Of a stretch of DNA of 64,000 nt, positions 16,066-25,241 are shown in pieces; position 1 is the stretch's first letter; every line of letters begins with the position of its first letter. A program made the translations under genes and the position numbers. The DNA is from Fulvivirga sediminis. Lineage in GTDB: Bacteria > Bacteroidota > Bacteroidia > Cytophagales > Cyclobacteriaceae. The notes beneath the pieces are model-generated. The model was not told the origin of the DNA, made no database searches, and saw only the letters and a program-made list of their open reading frames with translations. Where the stretch lies: NCBI RefSeq assembly GCF_016757215.1, contig NZ_JAESIY010000001.1:124001-188000 (forward strand), in the 5' to 3' direction.

Positions 16066-18180
16066 ATGTCAAACAGGACCATTCCCAAAATTGCATTAGT
16101 AGGGAATCCTAATTCTGGCAAGTCATCGCTTTTTAATCACCTCACTGGATTAAACCAGAAAATAGGAAATTTCCCTGGAGTAACTGTAGATAAAAAAACG
16201 GGCATCTGTCATCTGGATGCTACACATAAGGCAGAAATTATAGATTTGCCTGGTACCTACAGTATTTATCCCAACTCTACAGACGAGAAAATCGTCTTCG
16301 ATATATTAGGAAACAAGAACAACCCTCTTCATCCAGACATAGTTGTGGTAATTGTAGATGCCTCTAATTTTAAGAGGAATTTACTGTTATTTACTCAGCT
16401 TTATGACTTACATATTCCTACTGTGTTAGTGCTTAACATGATGGATATTGTGGAAAAGACGGGCTTGAGCATAGACGAAAAGAAGCTTTCTCAGGAATTG
16501 GGTGTACCTGTTATACCTATGAAAGCCAGAAGAGGAAAAGGTGTTGACGTCTTGAAAAAGACCCTGCTAAACGATATGGATTATCATTTCAGCCCTATCT
16601 TTGAAGCCAGGTCTCACGCACCAGAAGCTATTGATGCTGTAAAAGAAATGTTCTCTATCAATGAGGACTATGTGGCTTATCAAATGCTACAGCAGCACCG
16701 CATTAACCAATCATTAACGAAAAATGAGAAGAACTTACTTACTGACCTGGTAGAGAAGCATAACTTCTCTAGAGATGACCTTAGAAGAAAAGAAACGCTG
16801 GATAGGTATGCGGCTATCAATGATTTTATAGATGGATCAGTAAAAGAAAATTTTACTACACTTCCGAAACACTGGACTCAGCGGCTGGACAGGATTTTTA
16901 CGCATAAGATTTTTGGTTATGTAATATTCTTCTTGATCCTATTCCTCATATTTCAATCGATATTTGCTTGGGCAGAAGTGCCCATGGATCTTATAGATCT
17001 GACATTTTCAGAGTTGGCGACTTGGTTGAGTGAAACATTGCCGCCAGGAGTACTCACCAGGCTTCTTACAGAAGGTATTGTGCCTGGTATCGGAGGTATA
17101 GTCATATTCATTCCTCAGATAGCCATTCTTTTTGCATTTATAGCCATTCTTGAGGAGACAGGGTATATGTCTCGGGTGGTTTTTCTTATGGATAAAATCA
17201 TGCGAAAATTTGGCCTTAATGGTAAAAGCGTAGTACCTCTGATTTCTGGAGTAGCTTGTGCTATTCCTGCCATCATGGCTACAAGAACAATAGAAAACTG
17301 GAAAGAAAGGTTGATTACTATTTTTGTAACACCTCTAATGAGTTGCTCTGCTCGTTTGCCTATTTATACTATTTTAATAGCGCTTATTGTGCCAGATAGA
17401 AGTTTGTTTTGGTTTATTAACCTGCAAGGTGTGGCGCTTATGGGGCTTTACCTTTTAGGTTTTTTAGCAGCCATTATATCAGCTTGGTTCATGAAGTTGA
17501 TCCTGAAGAGCAAAGAAAGAAGCTTTTTGGTAATGGAGCTACCTACCTATAAAATGCCGAGATGGAAGAATGTGGGTATAACCATGTTTGAGAAGTCTAA
17601 AACTTTTGTTTTTGAGGCTGGAAAAATCATTTTTGCTATTTCTATAGTACTTTGGGTATTTGCTTCTTATGGTCCGGGTGATAGGATGGACAAGGCTGAG
17701 GAGGTAATCCTGGCCGAAACTCAGAATCAGCAACTAACTGAGCAAGAGTTACATAATAAGATCGAATCTTACAAGCTGGAAAACTCATATGCCGGTATTT
17801 TCGGTAAAACCATTGAGCCTGCCATCAAACCGTTGGGCTATGACTGGAAAATAGGCATAGCACTTATTACCTCTTTCGCTGCTCGTGAGGTGTTTGTGGG
17901 TACCATGGCTACCATCTATAGCATTGGGGAAACAGATGATGAAATGACGATAAAGAGCCGTATGAGGCGCGAGATTAACCCTGACACGGGAGGACCTCGC
18001 TACACTTTGGCTACAGGATCTTCATTATTAATATTCTATGCCTTTGCTATGCAGTGCATGAGTACATTGGCCATAGTGTACCGTGAGACTAAGGGCTGGA
18101 AATGGCCAGTACTTCAATTACTGTACATGTCGGGCTTAGCCTATTTATGCGCTTTTATAACCTACAATATATTTTCTTAA
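16066..18180 (+). CDS. feoB: Ferrous iron transporter B
   Basis: This is an inner-membrane Fe2+ transporter of 704 residues with an N-terminal G domain. G1 is GNPNSGKS (residues 13-20), G3 is DLPGTYSI and G4 is NMMD. A helical GDI-like segment follows (to about residue 250). The membrane part then has about eight helices and the two Gate motifs, with conserved cysteines in SGVACAIPAIMATRT and TPLMSCSARLP. The C-terminus holds AREVFVGTMATIYS, also conserved. It abuts feoA. Its stop overlaps the convergent STAS-like gene stop by 4 nt. The assignment is secure. Confidence 0.97.
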   Translation: MSNRTIPKIALVGNPNSGKSSLFNHLTGLNQKIGNFPGVTVDKKTGICHLDATHKAEIIDLPGTYSIYPNSTDEKIVFDILGNKNNPLHPDIVVVIVDASNFKRNLLLFTQLYDLHIPTVLVLNMMDIVEKTGLSIDEKKLSQELGVPVIPMKARRGKGVDVLKKTLLNDMDYHFSPIFEARSHAPEAIDAVKEMFSINEDYVAYQMLQQHRINQSLTKNEKNLLTDLVEKHNFSRDDLRRKETLDRYAAINDFIDGSVKENFTTLPKHWTQRLDRIFTHKIFGYVIFFLILFLIFQSIFAWAEVPMDLIDLTFSELATWLSETLPPGVLTRLLTEGIVPGIGGIVIFIPQIAILFAFIAILEETGYMSRVVFLMDKIMRKFGLNGKSVVPLISGVACAIPAIMATRTIENWKERLITIFVTPLMSCSARLPIYTILIALIVPDRSLFWFINLQGVALMGLYLLGFLAAIISAWFMKLILKSKERSFLVMELPTYKMPRWKNVGITMFEKSKTFVFEAGKIIFAISIVLWVFASYGPGDRMDKAEEVILAETQNQQLTEQELHNKIESYKLENSYAGIFGKTIEPAIKPLGYDWKIGIALITSFAAREVFVGTMATIYSIGETDDEMTIKSRMRREINPDTGGPRYTLATGSSLLIFYAFAMQCMSTLAIVYRETKGWKWPVLQLLYMSGLAYLCAFITYNIFS

Positions 18181-18584
18181 AGATGGCTTTTTTCGCTTAT
18201 TAGCTTTTTTCTAGCCCAATTATTGGCCGCCTCCATACTGCTTACAACTTTGTAATCAGTGGCAGGCGAGCAAATAAAGAAAACAGTATTTAGTGTTATT
18301 TTCATAGGGGCTGATGGGGCCACATAGATCAGCCCTTGTAATTTATCACTCATAAGCTTTTTGTGCTCCCTATAAAAATAGGCTAATTGAGATTTTTGCT
18401 CTACTGTAATTACTTTAGCTACTCTTAGGTCGGCAATAATGATTATTTTAGTCTCCAGATTATCTAGAAAGGATTTGCAATCGGCTAAATATTGATTAAA
18501 TATTTCAGGTTTAGCACCTTCGGCACTTATTTTATTTAAATAAAGGCCATTTTCAAGTTTTGTAAATTCAGAGTAAGGTGGCAT
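18177..18584 (-). CDS. SpoIIAA/STAS-like small protein
   Basis: This is a 135-residue cytoplasmic protein. Alternating strand and helix (KIIIIADLRVAKVIT, LQGLIYVAPSAPMKITLNTVFF, VVSSMEAANNWARKKL) follow the SpoIIAA-like/STAS layout with a C-terminal amphipathic helix. I recognise the fold pattern but not a specific function. It is not signal-bearing. A second protein of the same general type is at 31576-31962, so this genome keeps at least two divergent paralogues. It converges on feoB with a 4-nt stop overlap; a role linked to iron uptake is not supported. Confidence 0.65.
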   Translation of the reverse strand: MPPYSEFTKLENGLYLNKISAEGAKPEIFNQYLADCKSFLDNLETKIIIIADLRVAKVITVEQKSQLAYFYREHKKLMSDKLQGLIYVAPSAPMKITLNTVFFICSPATDYKVVSSMEAANNWARKKLISEKSHL

Positions 18585-18683
18585 GGTTAGTTTTGGTTGA
18601 ACAGGTTCTCTATTTTAGAGATTATTTTTACTTAGTAATAAGTATAATCTCGTTTCAAGTTATTATGAATATACATTTTTAAA

Positions 18684-20492
18684 ATGACAGAAAATAGCAA
18701 TAGCATAAAAGAAAAGTTTTCAAATAAGGCTACTCATTATCAAGAGATCCTTCAAAAGCTTGAAAAGAAGCATGCTTTAGTTTCGGCTTTTAGAATTATT
18801 ATTTTCCTAACTGCTTTAGTGCTAACGGTATGGCTTACTAATGCGCGGTTGGTGTCAGGCGTATTTATTAGTCTCAGTATATTTTTAGTCGTTTTTATTC
18901 TCTTAGTGAAATATCATAATAAGTTGACCCTGAAAAGAGATAATGCCCGGGCGCTTATGCTTATTAATCAGCAGGAGCTACAGCGCTTAGAATATAATTT
19001 TACAGGTATAGATACCGGACTTGGCTTTCTTGAAAAATCTCATCCCTATATTAAAGATTTAGATGTATTTGGAGAGCATTCCATATATCAATTTATTCAA
19101 AGGTCAGAAACTCCTAACGGCCGGGCTACACTAGCTCATTGGCTTAAAAGGGCGGCCTCTGGTGATGAAATCATTTTACGTCAGCAGGCTGTAAAAGAAT
19201 TGATGTCTGAGCTTACCTGGAGGCAAAACTTCCAGGCTGCTGGAATGACCAGCCAAAAGGATGATAGCAAGATTGAAACACTGCTTAGCTGGATTAATGA
19301 GCCAAATGAAGTATTACATAAAACATGGCCTAAGATCTTGTCTTACCTTCTTCCTGTTCTTGCGCTGACAAGTCTATCAGGAGTTATATGGTTGGGGACC
19401 AGTGTTTACTTTTTCATTGGCATGATGGTGGTCAATGGAGTAGTGCTTAAAAGATTTGCTGAATATACTGCTAAACTTACAGAAAAGACTTCTGCTGGTA
19501 TAGAGGTTTTAGGAGCTTATGGTAGAATGATAAGCCATATAGAAGATAATAATTTTAAGGCACCTATGCTTTTGCAATTAAGAAATACCTTTATCCATGA
19601 AAATGTAAAGGCATCAGCCTCTATTTTGAAATTAAATAAAGTTTTAGATTATCTTCAGTCTCGAGCTAATTGGTTTTACAGTATATTTAATTTAATATTT
19701 TTGACCGATATTCATCTGGTTTTAAGTGCTGAAAAGTGGAAAAATGAACAGCAGGCCGATGTTAATAAGTGGTTTGAGAGTATTGGTCAGCTAGAAGCCC
19801 TTTCTAGCTTAGCCGCTGTGGCTTATGCCAACCCGGATTATAATTTTCCCATAATCAGCGGAGATGGTTATCATATAAAGACTGAGGCCTTGGGGCATCC
19901 CCTGATTAGTCCAGCAATTAGAGTAACCAATGATCTGGAAATGAATGGGCGTGGTACTATCAATATTATTACGGGTTCTAATATGTCAGGAAAGAGCACT
20001 TTCTTGAGAACATTGGGCGTGAATGTAGTTATGGCCCTTGCTGGTGCTCCTGTTTGCGCTAAGGAAATGGAAACTTCTGTTTTTCAGATTTTCACTAGTA
20101 TGAGAACAGAAGATAACCTGGAAGATAATACCTCTTCTTTTTATGCAGAATTAAAACGAATACGCTCATTGCTTGATTTACTTAAAGAAAGTGAATGTCC
20201 AGTACTCTTTATGCTGGATGAGATACTGAAGGGTACTAATTCTATTGATAGACATAAGGGTGCGTCAGGGCTTGTGAGGCAACTTGTAGATGAGAATGCC
20301 TTGGGGTTTGTATCTACTCATGATTTAGATTTAGGGCAGCTGGAAAATGAGCTGAAAGGCGTTAAAAACTATAGCTTTAATAGCATAATAGAGAATGATG
20401 AAATTATTTTTAACTATAAGCTGGAAGAAGGCTTATGTAAAAGTTTTAATGCCAGTAAGCTAATGGAAAAAATAGGTATTAAGATTCAGTAA
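18684..20492 (+). CDS. Membrane-anchored MutS-like ATPase
   Basis: This is a 602-residue protein with the C-terminal ATPase of the MutS family but without the mismatch-binding domain. The N-terminus holds two membrane helices (residues about 33-78). A second pair lies near residues 218-250, inside what would be the MutS core (ILSYLLPVLALTSLSGVIWL). The ATPase shows Walker A GSNMSGKSTFLRT (about 431-443), Walker B in LFMLDEILKGTNS, and the STHD switch FVSTHDLDLG. Such membrane MutS-like proteins are a known Bacteroidota family of unknown role. Function in mismatch repair is unlikely because the DNA-reading domain is missing. The gene is single and followed by a terminator. Confidence 0.88.
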   Translation: MTENSNSIKEKFSNKATHYQEILQKLEKKHALVSAFRIIIFLTALVLTVWLTNARLVSGVFISLSIFLVVFILLVKYHNKLTLKRDNARALMLINQQELQRLEYNFTGIDTGLGFLEKSHPYIKDLDVFGEHSIYQFIQRSETPNGRATLAHWLKRAASGDEIILRQQAVKELMSELTWRQNFQAAGMTSQKDDSKIETLLSWINEPNEVLHKTWPKILSYLLPVLALTSLSGVIWLGTSVYFFIGMMVVNGVVLKRFAEYTAKLTEKTSAGIEVLGAYGRMISHIEDNNFKAPMLLQLRNTFIHENVKASASILKLNKVLDYLQSRANWFYSIFNLIFLTDIHLVLSAEKWKNEQQADVNKWFESIGQLEALSSLAAVAYANPDYNFPIISGDGYHIKTEALGHPLISPAIRVTNDLEMNGRGTINIITGSNMSGKSTFLRTLGVNVVMALAGAPVCAKEMETSVFQIFTSMRTEDNLEDNTSSFYAELKRIRSLLDLLKESECPVLFMLDEILKGTNSIDRHKGASGLVRQLVDENALGFVSTHDLDLGQLENELKGVKNYSFNSIIENDEIIFNYKLEEGLCKSFNASKLMEKIGIKIQ

Positions 20493-20501
20493 TCATAAAC
20501 A

Positions 20502-20531
20502 AAAAACCTCTTCGCACGTGAAGAGGTTTTT
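20502..20531. terminator. Bidirectional terminator
   Basis: Perfect 12-bp arms AAAAACCTCTTC (20502-20513) and GAAGAGGTTTTT (20520-20531) with a 6-nt loop lie between the MutS-like gene and the convergent collagen-like lipoprotein. The A and T flanks make it a terminator in both directions. Confidence 0.88.
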
Positions 20532-20534
20532 ATT

Positions 20535-21077
20535 TTAATTTCTTGGTATTGAAACCTTGGGAGAGGGTAAGTCCTTTAAGCCTAAGGCTTCTATAACTGC
20601 ATGGTAAGACAAGTCCTGTCTTCCTGAGGCAAGCCAATCTTCTGAAGGTACCACCACTACTCTTATAGTCCACCCATCCGTTTCCTTAGGGGTTAGTAGA
20701 TCGTATGAGAAATTGGCTTGAAGAAATACTTTTACGTCTTCAGTTGTAAAATCATTTTTGTATTGCAATATTCCATTATCAGTTATTTGAGTTTCAGGTA
20801 AAGGAAACCATACGTCAAGCCCCTCTTCCTGTCCAAAATACATATATACCAATGCAACATCAGTATCGAAAGTGTCGAAACCTGAAGGATAAGGAAGTAT
20901 TGCGGTATATTTGTTAGAGGCAGTGAAATCAACATCATTGAATTCAAAAAGGTATGCTCCTGGTCCCTGAGGACCTTGTGGACCCTGAGGACCTTGAGGC
21001 CCTATATCTCCTTCTCCACATGCACTTAATAAAAATATTGCAGAGAGACTGAATAATAGATAAATAGTTTTCTTCAT
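20535..21077 (-). CDS. Lipoprotein with a short collagen-like repeat
   Basis: This is a 180-residue lipoprotein with signal LLFSLSAIFLLSACGEG (Cys20). It is followed at once by a collagen-like stretch: GDI, then five Gly-Pro-Gln triplets (residues about 23-38), then GPG. The rest is a beta-rich domain of unknown family (YLFEFNDVDFTASNKY, VALVYMYFGQEEGLDVWFPL, WTIRVVVVPSEDWLAS). The G-P-Q repeat probably acts as a trimerising stalk that projects the domain from the outer membrane. Similar short collagen-plus-domain lipoproteins occur across Bacteroidota. No partner gene is evident. Confidence 0.78.
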   Translation of the reverse strand: MKKTIYLLFSLSAIFLLSACGEGDIGPQGPQGPQGPQGPGAYLFEFNDVDFTASNKYTAILPYPSGFDTFDTDVALVYMYFGQEEGLDVWFPLPETQITDNGILQYKNDFTTEDVKVFLQANFSYDLLTPKETDGWTIRVVVVPSEDWLASGRQDLSYHAVIEALGLKDLPSPKVSIPRN

Positions 21078-21164
21078 AGTTAATAATTTTGGAAGTGATT
21101 AAACTTAACCAAAGATCAGGCCAGTTAAAAAACATGGCCTGAAAATTAACTTTAAAAGTCGTAT

Positions 21165-22604
21165 TTATCTTTTTTGTTTCTTTTCTTTTAAGAATTCTTG
21201 GTAGTCTGCTTCATCTCCGTACTTATCTTCATACAGGGCATCCAGGGTTTTAGAAAACTCCTGATTGTAACTGAGCCATTGCTCAATAGCACTTAAATAC
21301 ACCTGAGCTACATCTTTTACCCTGCTGCTAGTTCTAATCCCTCCAATGGTATAATCAGTTTTGCCAAGCAAAGGTATTTCATCCACATTGTCCTGATAAA
21401 GAGCTTCAGTATAAGCTATAGGCCCCTTTACTACTCTGGTTAAGTATAGGTTTCTATGATATACACCAGTAGAAAGGTCTGAAAGTATAGAGTAGTTTTC
21501 GGCAAAGCCAAAGTCATTATCAACAGGTACGGCTTCCACTTTTAGTTCATCATTAAGAGCTTTTATGATATTAGAAGCAAAAACATTGGACTCCTCCAAG
21601 TCATGAGAAACTAAGAGTCTTAAGAGTTCAAACCTTTGGTCTAGCTGCTCATTACCGTCTATCTCAAAGCCCATAAACGAGCCAGGAATAAATACCATAC
21701 TGTAGTTGCTATTTACAGGTTTAAGGTACTTGTCATTATATCTAGGATTATTTTCACTGGCATTATAGTGAATAACTAAGGTGAGGTCAGGATCAAAGTC
21801 ATTAATTTTGTTTGCTCTTTGCACAAAATCCATGTTTCTGTATACATCATAAAAGAGCATAAAGTCTGTAGCATCCCCCGATAGGAAATAGTCTAATTTC
21901 TCTCTATTAAACCAATCGCTTTTATAGCCAGAAACGATGTCATTTTTTGTATTATTCGAATTTTTCCATTCTTGAAAGGTAGAACCCATGGCACTTTTAC
22001 CATAGTCATGAGTAAGCATTACTTTGGCTCCTTTTTCTTCCAGCATTTCTTTTAGCCTTAGAGCAGTGGTATAAGCGAGGTTGGCCTCAAAAAAAGAAAT
22101 ATCTCTTTTTTGTTTATAGTATTTGCCCTCCACTTTTACATACCTTTTTTCAAATTCGGCTTGTTCAAAGTTTCCAGCCATATGTCCTGGATCTAGTGCT
22201 ATTTTTAAACCTTTAAATTCACTAACAGGATACTTGGCGGGATCAACATGGGTATCATTAATTCCATAGAAATATTGAGTTCCTTTTCTTTTCAGGATAT
22301 CAATAATTTCTTCATTGGTTTTGGTTTGTAGCAACTCGTTGAAATGGGGCATTTCGCGCCAGTGAAGTACAAACTCTGGTTTATTTACTTTTTGACTAGT
22401 GGAGTAGATGTACAGGCCTCGGTCATTCGCTACTACATTGTCCAAACATTCTGCCTCTTTACATAGAAACTGTAAGTTTCTGTTTACCCGGTCCATATAA
22501 AATTGTTTTACGGGGATGGGTTCAATCTTTTGGGAAAAAGATCTAGATGAAAAAGTGGCCGAAATGGCAATAATAAAAAATAACCTGAAGAATGAATTTT
22601 TCAT
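21165..22604 (-). CDS. N-acetylmuramoyl-L-alanine amidase (Amidase_3)
   Basis: This is a zinc amidase that cleaves the stem peptide from peptidoglycan, 479 residues long. A signal peptide leads (FFRLFFIIAISATFSSRSFS). The catalytic domain starts at KGLKIALDPGHMAGN (first zinc His near residue 140), with a Glu ligand in the following EFEKRYVKVEG region. The second His is in LTLVIHYNASENN and the late acidic residue is near GPIAYTEALYQDN. It is longer than the 180-residue Amidase_3 core, with insertions between the ligands and an extra N-terminal region (about 130 residues) of unknown role. It sits in a minus-strand group with a SanA-like envelope protein. Confidence 0.87.
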   Translation of the reverse strand: MKNSFFRLFFIIAISATFSSRSFSQKIEPIPVKQFYMDRVNRNLQFLCKEAECLDNVVANDRGLYIYSTSQKVNKPEFVLHWREMPHFNELLQTKTNEEIIDILKRKGTQYFYGINDTHVDPAKYPVSEFKGLKIALDPGHMAGNFEQAEFEKRYVKVEGKYYKQKRDISFFEANLAYTTALRLKEMLEEKGAKVMLTHDYGKSAMGSTFQEWKNSNNTKNDIVSGYKSDWFNREKLDYFLSGDATDFMLFYDVYRNMDFVQRANKINDFDPDLTLVIHYNASENNPRYNDKYLKPVNSNYSMVFIPGSFMGFEIDGNEQLDQRFELLRLLVSHDLEESNVFASNIIKALNDELKVEAVPVDNDFGFAENYSILSDLSTGVYHRNLYLTRVVKGPIAYTEALYQDNVDEIPLLGKTDYTIGGIRTSSRVKDVAQVYLSAIEQWLSYNQEFSKTLDALYEDKYGDEADYQEFLKEKKQKR

Positions 22605-22673
22605 GAATCAGTGATTTAATCCCTTAACTTTGAAATTTTTTAGCTAATATCAAAGATTTTGATCTATATATAT

Positions 22674-23717
22674 CTATACGTTTCTTCTTTTTTTACCAAA
22701 GTCGAAAGCATCATAAGATAGGTATATTGCTATGCCTAAGTATATGAGTATAAATGCAATAAAAACAAGGTCTCTTTGACCAAAATTAATTTGCCGCCTT
22801 ACTCCTGTAGTACCATATTCTGGTTGTGTATTTAATACAGCTATATCCAGAATCATTTTAGGCACTGCCAGGTGTTCTCTCAGAAACATGGCCCAGTTCA
22901 TATCGCCTTTCGCTTCATAGCCGCGGGCGTCTACACCAAAATACCAAGAGAGAAACAATGCTCGTTGTAAATGAAACCCTTGGCTTACAATTACAACATC
23001 TTGCATGCCAAAGTATCTTTTGGAACGAACAATAGAGTCTAAGGTTCGAAAACCGGCAAAGTCTAATTTAATGATTTTTTTAGGAATACCTCTTTTTACC
23101 AGGCTTCGCATCATATCTACAGGTTCGTTATAGTCTGCAGTGCTGTTATCTCCGCTAATTAATATTTTGGAAATATAACCTGCATCATATAGCTCTTTTA
23201 CTGCATCTATACGAGCGGTGTAATAGAAGTTTTCATGTACACCATCTTGTAGCAGTTTGCTGGTACCTAGAAGTAATACGGTGTATTTTCTTTTTTCCAG
23301 ATCAGCTGTTTTGGAGGCTATTCTTATGTTGGAGTAAAAGTCTACAAAAAGGTTAGCCATAAAAATGAACAGCAAAGCAGTGAAAATTAAACTTAATAGC
23401 CTTTTTGTAATCCATAATAAGCCATCCAGAAAAAAAGAACCGGAATAAAATTTATCCAGTTTATAAAGTAAAAAATGATCTACCACACTGTGTATAACCA
23501 AAATGGTAGCGGCCAAAAAGAAAAAGCCGAGAATATTCCAACTGTCTACGTTAGAAAAATATCCCTTTGTTAGCTCCCAAACAGATGAAAGTGTTTCCTT
23601 TCCGTTATTGATATCAGATATCAGAGTACTGATATCACTATAATAGAATGGGATAAGAAATAGTACAACTAGTAAGACAAGAATAAAAATGTAAAGTAGA
23701 AACTTTAAACCTTTCAT
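22674..23717 (-). CDS. SanA/YdcF-like DUF218 membrane protein
   Basis: This is a 347-residue inner-membrane protein; I take the ATG at 23717 rather than the TTG five codons earlier. Three or four hydrophobic helices occupy the first 130 residues. A DUF218 domain of the SanA/ElyC type follows: YTVLLLGTSKLLQDG, then ISKILISGDNSTADYNEPVDMM and VVIVSQGFHLQRALFL. A last helix is near the C-terminus. SanA-like proteins affect envelope barrier function, vancomycin resistance and polysaccharide metabolism. The exact reaction is unknown. It is 69 nt upstream of the amidase gene on the same strand, consistent with a cell-wall role. Confidence 0.85.
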   Translation of the reverse strand: MKGLKFLLYIFILVLLVVLFLIPFYYSDISTLISDINNGKETLSSVWELTKGYFSNVDSWNILGFFFLAATILVIHSVVDHFLLYKLDKFYSGSFFLDGLLWITKRLLSLIFTALLFIFMANLFVDFYSNIRIASKTADLEKRKYTVLLLGTSKLLQDGVHENFYYTARIDAVKELYDAGYISKILISGDNSTADYNEPVDMMRSLVKRGIPKKIIKLDFAGFRTLDSIVRSKRYFGMQDVVIVSQGFHLQRALFLSWYFGVDARGYEAKGDMNWAMFLREHLAVPKMILDIAVLNTQPEYGTTGVRRQINFGQRDLVFIAFILIYLGIAIYLSYDAFDFGKKRRNV

Positions 23718-23841
23718 AGGTAATAATAGCAAAAAATTAAGTTTAGTAACCCGCTATGGAATCCTAAAAGTATAAAAGTCCTTTAAACCTTGGGAATTTT
23801 TTGCGTTAAAAAATTAATAACATGTAAGAACTTATTAAAAA

Positions 23842-25005
23842 TTAAGCTTCCTTGGACTTCTCAGTATCGTTATCTTCTTGCTGAGGAGGCTGTCCTCCTG
23901 TAATACCATATTGTACTACCTCTTCTGCCGTAGCGTTATCATTATCTGTTGGTTTTTGCTCCTCAATTATGCCTAGTTTCATAGCTCTTTTTTTCCATCT
24001 GATTCTGGCATATTCTTGCATATCTTCCACATTATCATACTCATCCATAATCTCTTCACCTAATAAAGTTTCCATTACATCTTCCATGGTAAGTAGTCCT
24101 GAAACACCTCCGTATCTGTCATTAGCCAGGGCAATATGTTCTTTGCTTTCCAAGAATTGATCTAGCAAAACAGGCAGTCGGATGTCTTTTGAGATCATGG
24201 TGATCTCTCTTTTTATTTCATGAAGTTTTTTTTCATGATTGTCTTCTGCCATTTCGGTGAGTACATCATTTTTGTGTACATATCCTGTTATGTCATCTCT
24301 ATTTTCATTGAACACAGGAATTCTTGAGAATTTAGAAAAATCCTTATTCTTATACAGGTTTAAAATAGTATGGCTTTCTTTTACCATTACCATTACGGTA
24401 CGTGGAGTCATAATATCTTCAGCAGTGATATTCCTGAATCGTATCATGTTTTTGAGCATGCGAGACTCCATCTCCTGAAAAATTCCTTCTTTGTGTCCTA
24501 TATCTGCCATAGCGGAGACTTCATCACGGCTGATAGAGGACTGAACTTCGTCATTAGACAATAATTTCGTGATAGCCTGAGACAATAGCACTAGTGGGTA
24601 CATGAGGAAAATGAGTATTTTTAATGTGGAGGCGGTAAACCTTCCTAAAGATTTCCAGTAGCTGGCACCTATTGTTTTGGGTATGATTTCAGAAAATATC
24701 AAAATAAGAAGGGTAAGCACCCCAGAAACTACCCCTAAGTATTCATCACCAAAAACTATGGCGGCCTGTGCGCCCACACCAGCAGCACCTACCGTATGAG
24801 CAATGGTGTTAAAGGATAATATGGCTGCTAAAGGCTTATCAATTTCATTTTTCATTTTGCCCAGTTTTTCGCTTAGCGCATACTTACCTTTTTCCTTTAG
24901 TGATTCTATATAAGAAGGTGTTATAGACAACAATACGGCCTCTAGCACCGAGCAAAGAAAGGAGATGAATATAGCTAATAGCAGATAGAGAATTAATAGG
25001 CCCAT
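23842..25005 (-). CDS. CNNM/CorC-family membrane protein with CBS pair
   Basis: This is a 387-residue protein of the CNNM/HlyC/CorC family, linked to Mg2+ or Co2+ transport and efflux. The N-terminal CNNM domain has four membrane helices (LLILYLLLAIFISFLCSVLEA; LSFNTIAHTVGAAGVGA; GVVSGVLTLLILIFSEIIPKTIG). A tandem CBS region follows (AEDIMTPRTVMVMVKE through LANDRYGGVSGLLTMEDVMETLLGEEIMDEYD). The usual CorC-HlyC C-terminal domain is absent and replaced by a short acidic tail, so this is the shorter form. It starts with ATG at 25003-25005. The gene is monocistronic and divergent from the HEAT-cyclophilin operon. Confidence 0.9.
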   Translation of the reverse strand: MGLLILYLLLAIFISFLCSVLEAVLLSITPSYIESLKEKGKYALSEKLGKMKNEIDKPLAAILSFNTIAHTVGAAGVGAQAAIVFGDEYLGVVSGVLTLLILIFSEIIPKTIGASYWKSLGRFTASTLKILIFLMYPLVLLSQAITKLLSNDEVQSSISRDEVSAMADIGHKEGIFQEMESRMLKNMIRFRNITAEDIMTPRTVMVMVKESHTILNLYKNKDFSKFSRIPVFNENRDDITGYVHKNDVLTEMAEDNHEKKLHEIKREITMISKDIRLPVLLDQFLESKEHIALANDRYGGVSGLLTMEDVMETLLGEEIMDEYDNVEDMQEYARIRWKKRAMKLGIIEEQKPTDNDNATAEEVVQYGITGGQPPQQEDNDTEKSKEA

Positions 25006-25241
25006 GTTTAATGAATAATGGTTGTTTAATAGTTAAGTGCCTAGAGGCTAATAATGTTTAATTGCTATCAATAAATCCCTTATAAGCTAAATGCTGCTTT
25101 TCAGTATCAGGGCAAAGTCTTTAATAAGCAAGATTTATTGGAGAGAGCTCTATCCTCAGCTCAGTTGGCTGCTTATCTACCTTTATAGTTACAATTCAGA
25201 ATTTGTATATTTGATTATTCATTAACTTACCCTAATTGCTT
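25006..25241. other. Divergent intergenic region with a -7 box
   Basis: These 236 nt separate the CNNM gene from the HEAT-cyclophilin operon. A TATATTTG -7 element is at 25207-25214, with a weak TTTA at 25182-25185 as a possible -33 element. A GCTCAGTTGG stretch near 25160 resembles a tRNA D arm, but no cloverleaf forms. I see no other gene. Confidence 0.6.

Noticed and set aside
20960-21005. The repeated GGACCTTGTGG-like units as a possible short CRISPR-like or tandem repeat
   Set aside because: They are the codons of the Gly-Pro-Gln collagen stretch in frame; there are no spacers.
25140-25190. GCTCAGTTGG resembling a tRNA D arm near 25160
   Set aside because: No acceptor, anticodon or T stem can be formed around it.
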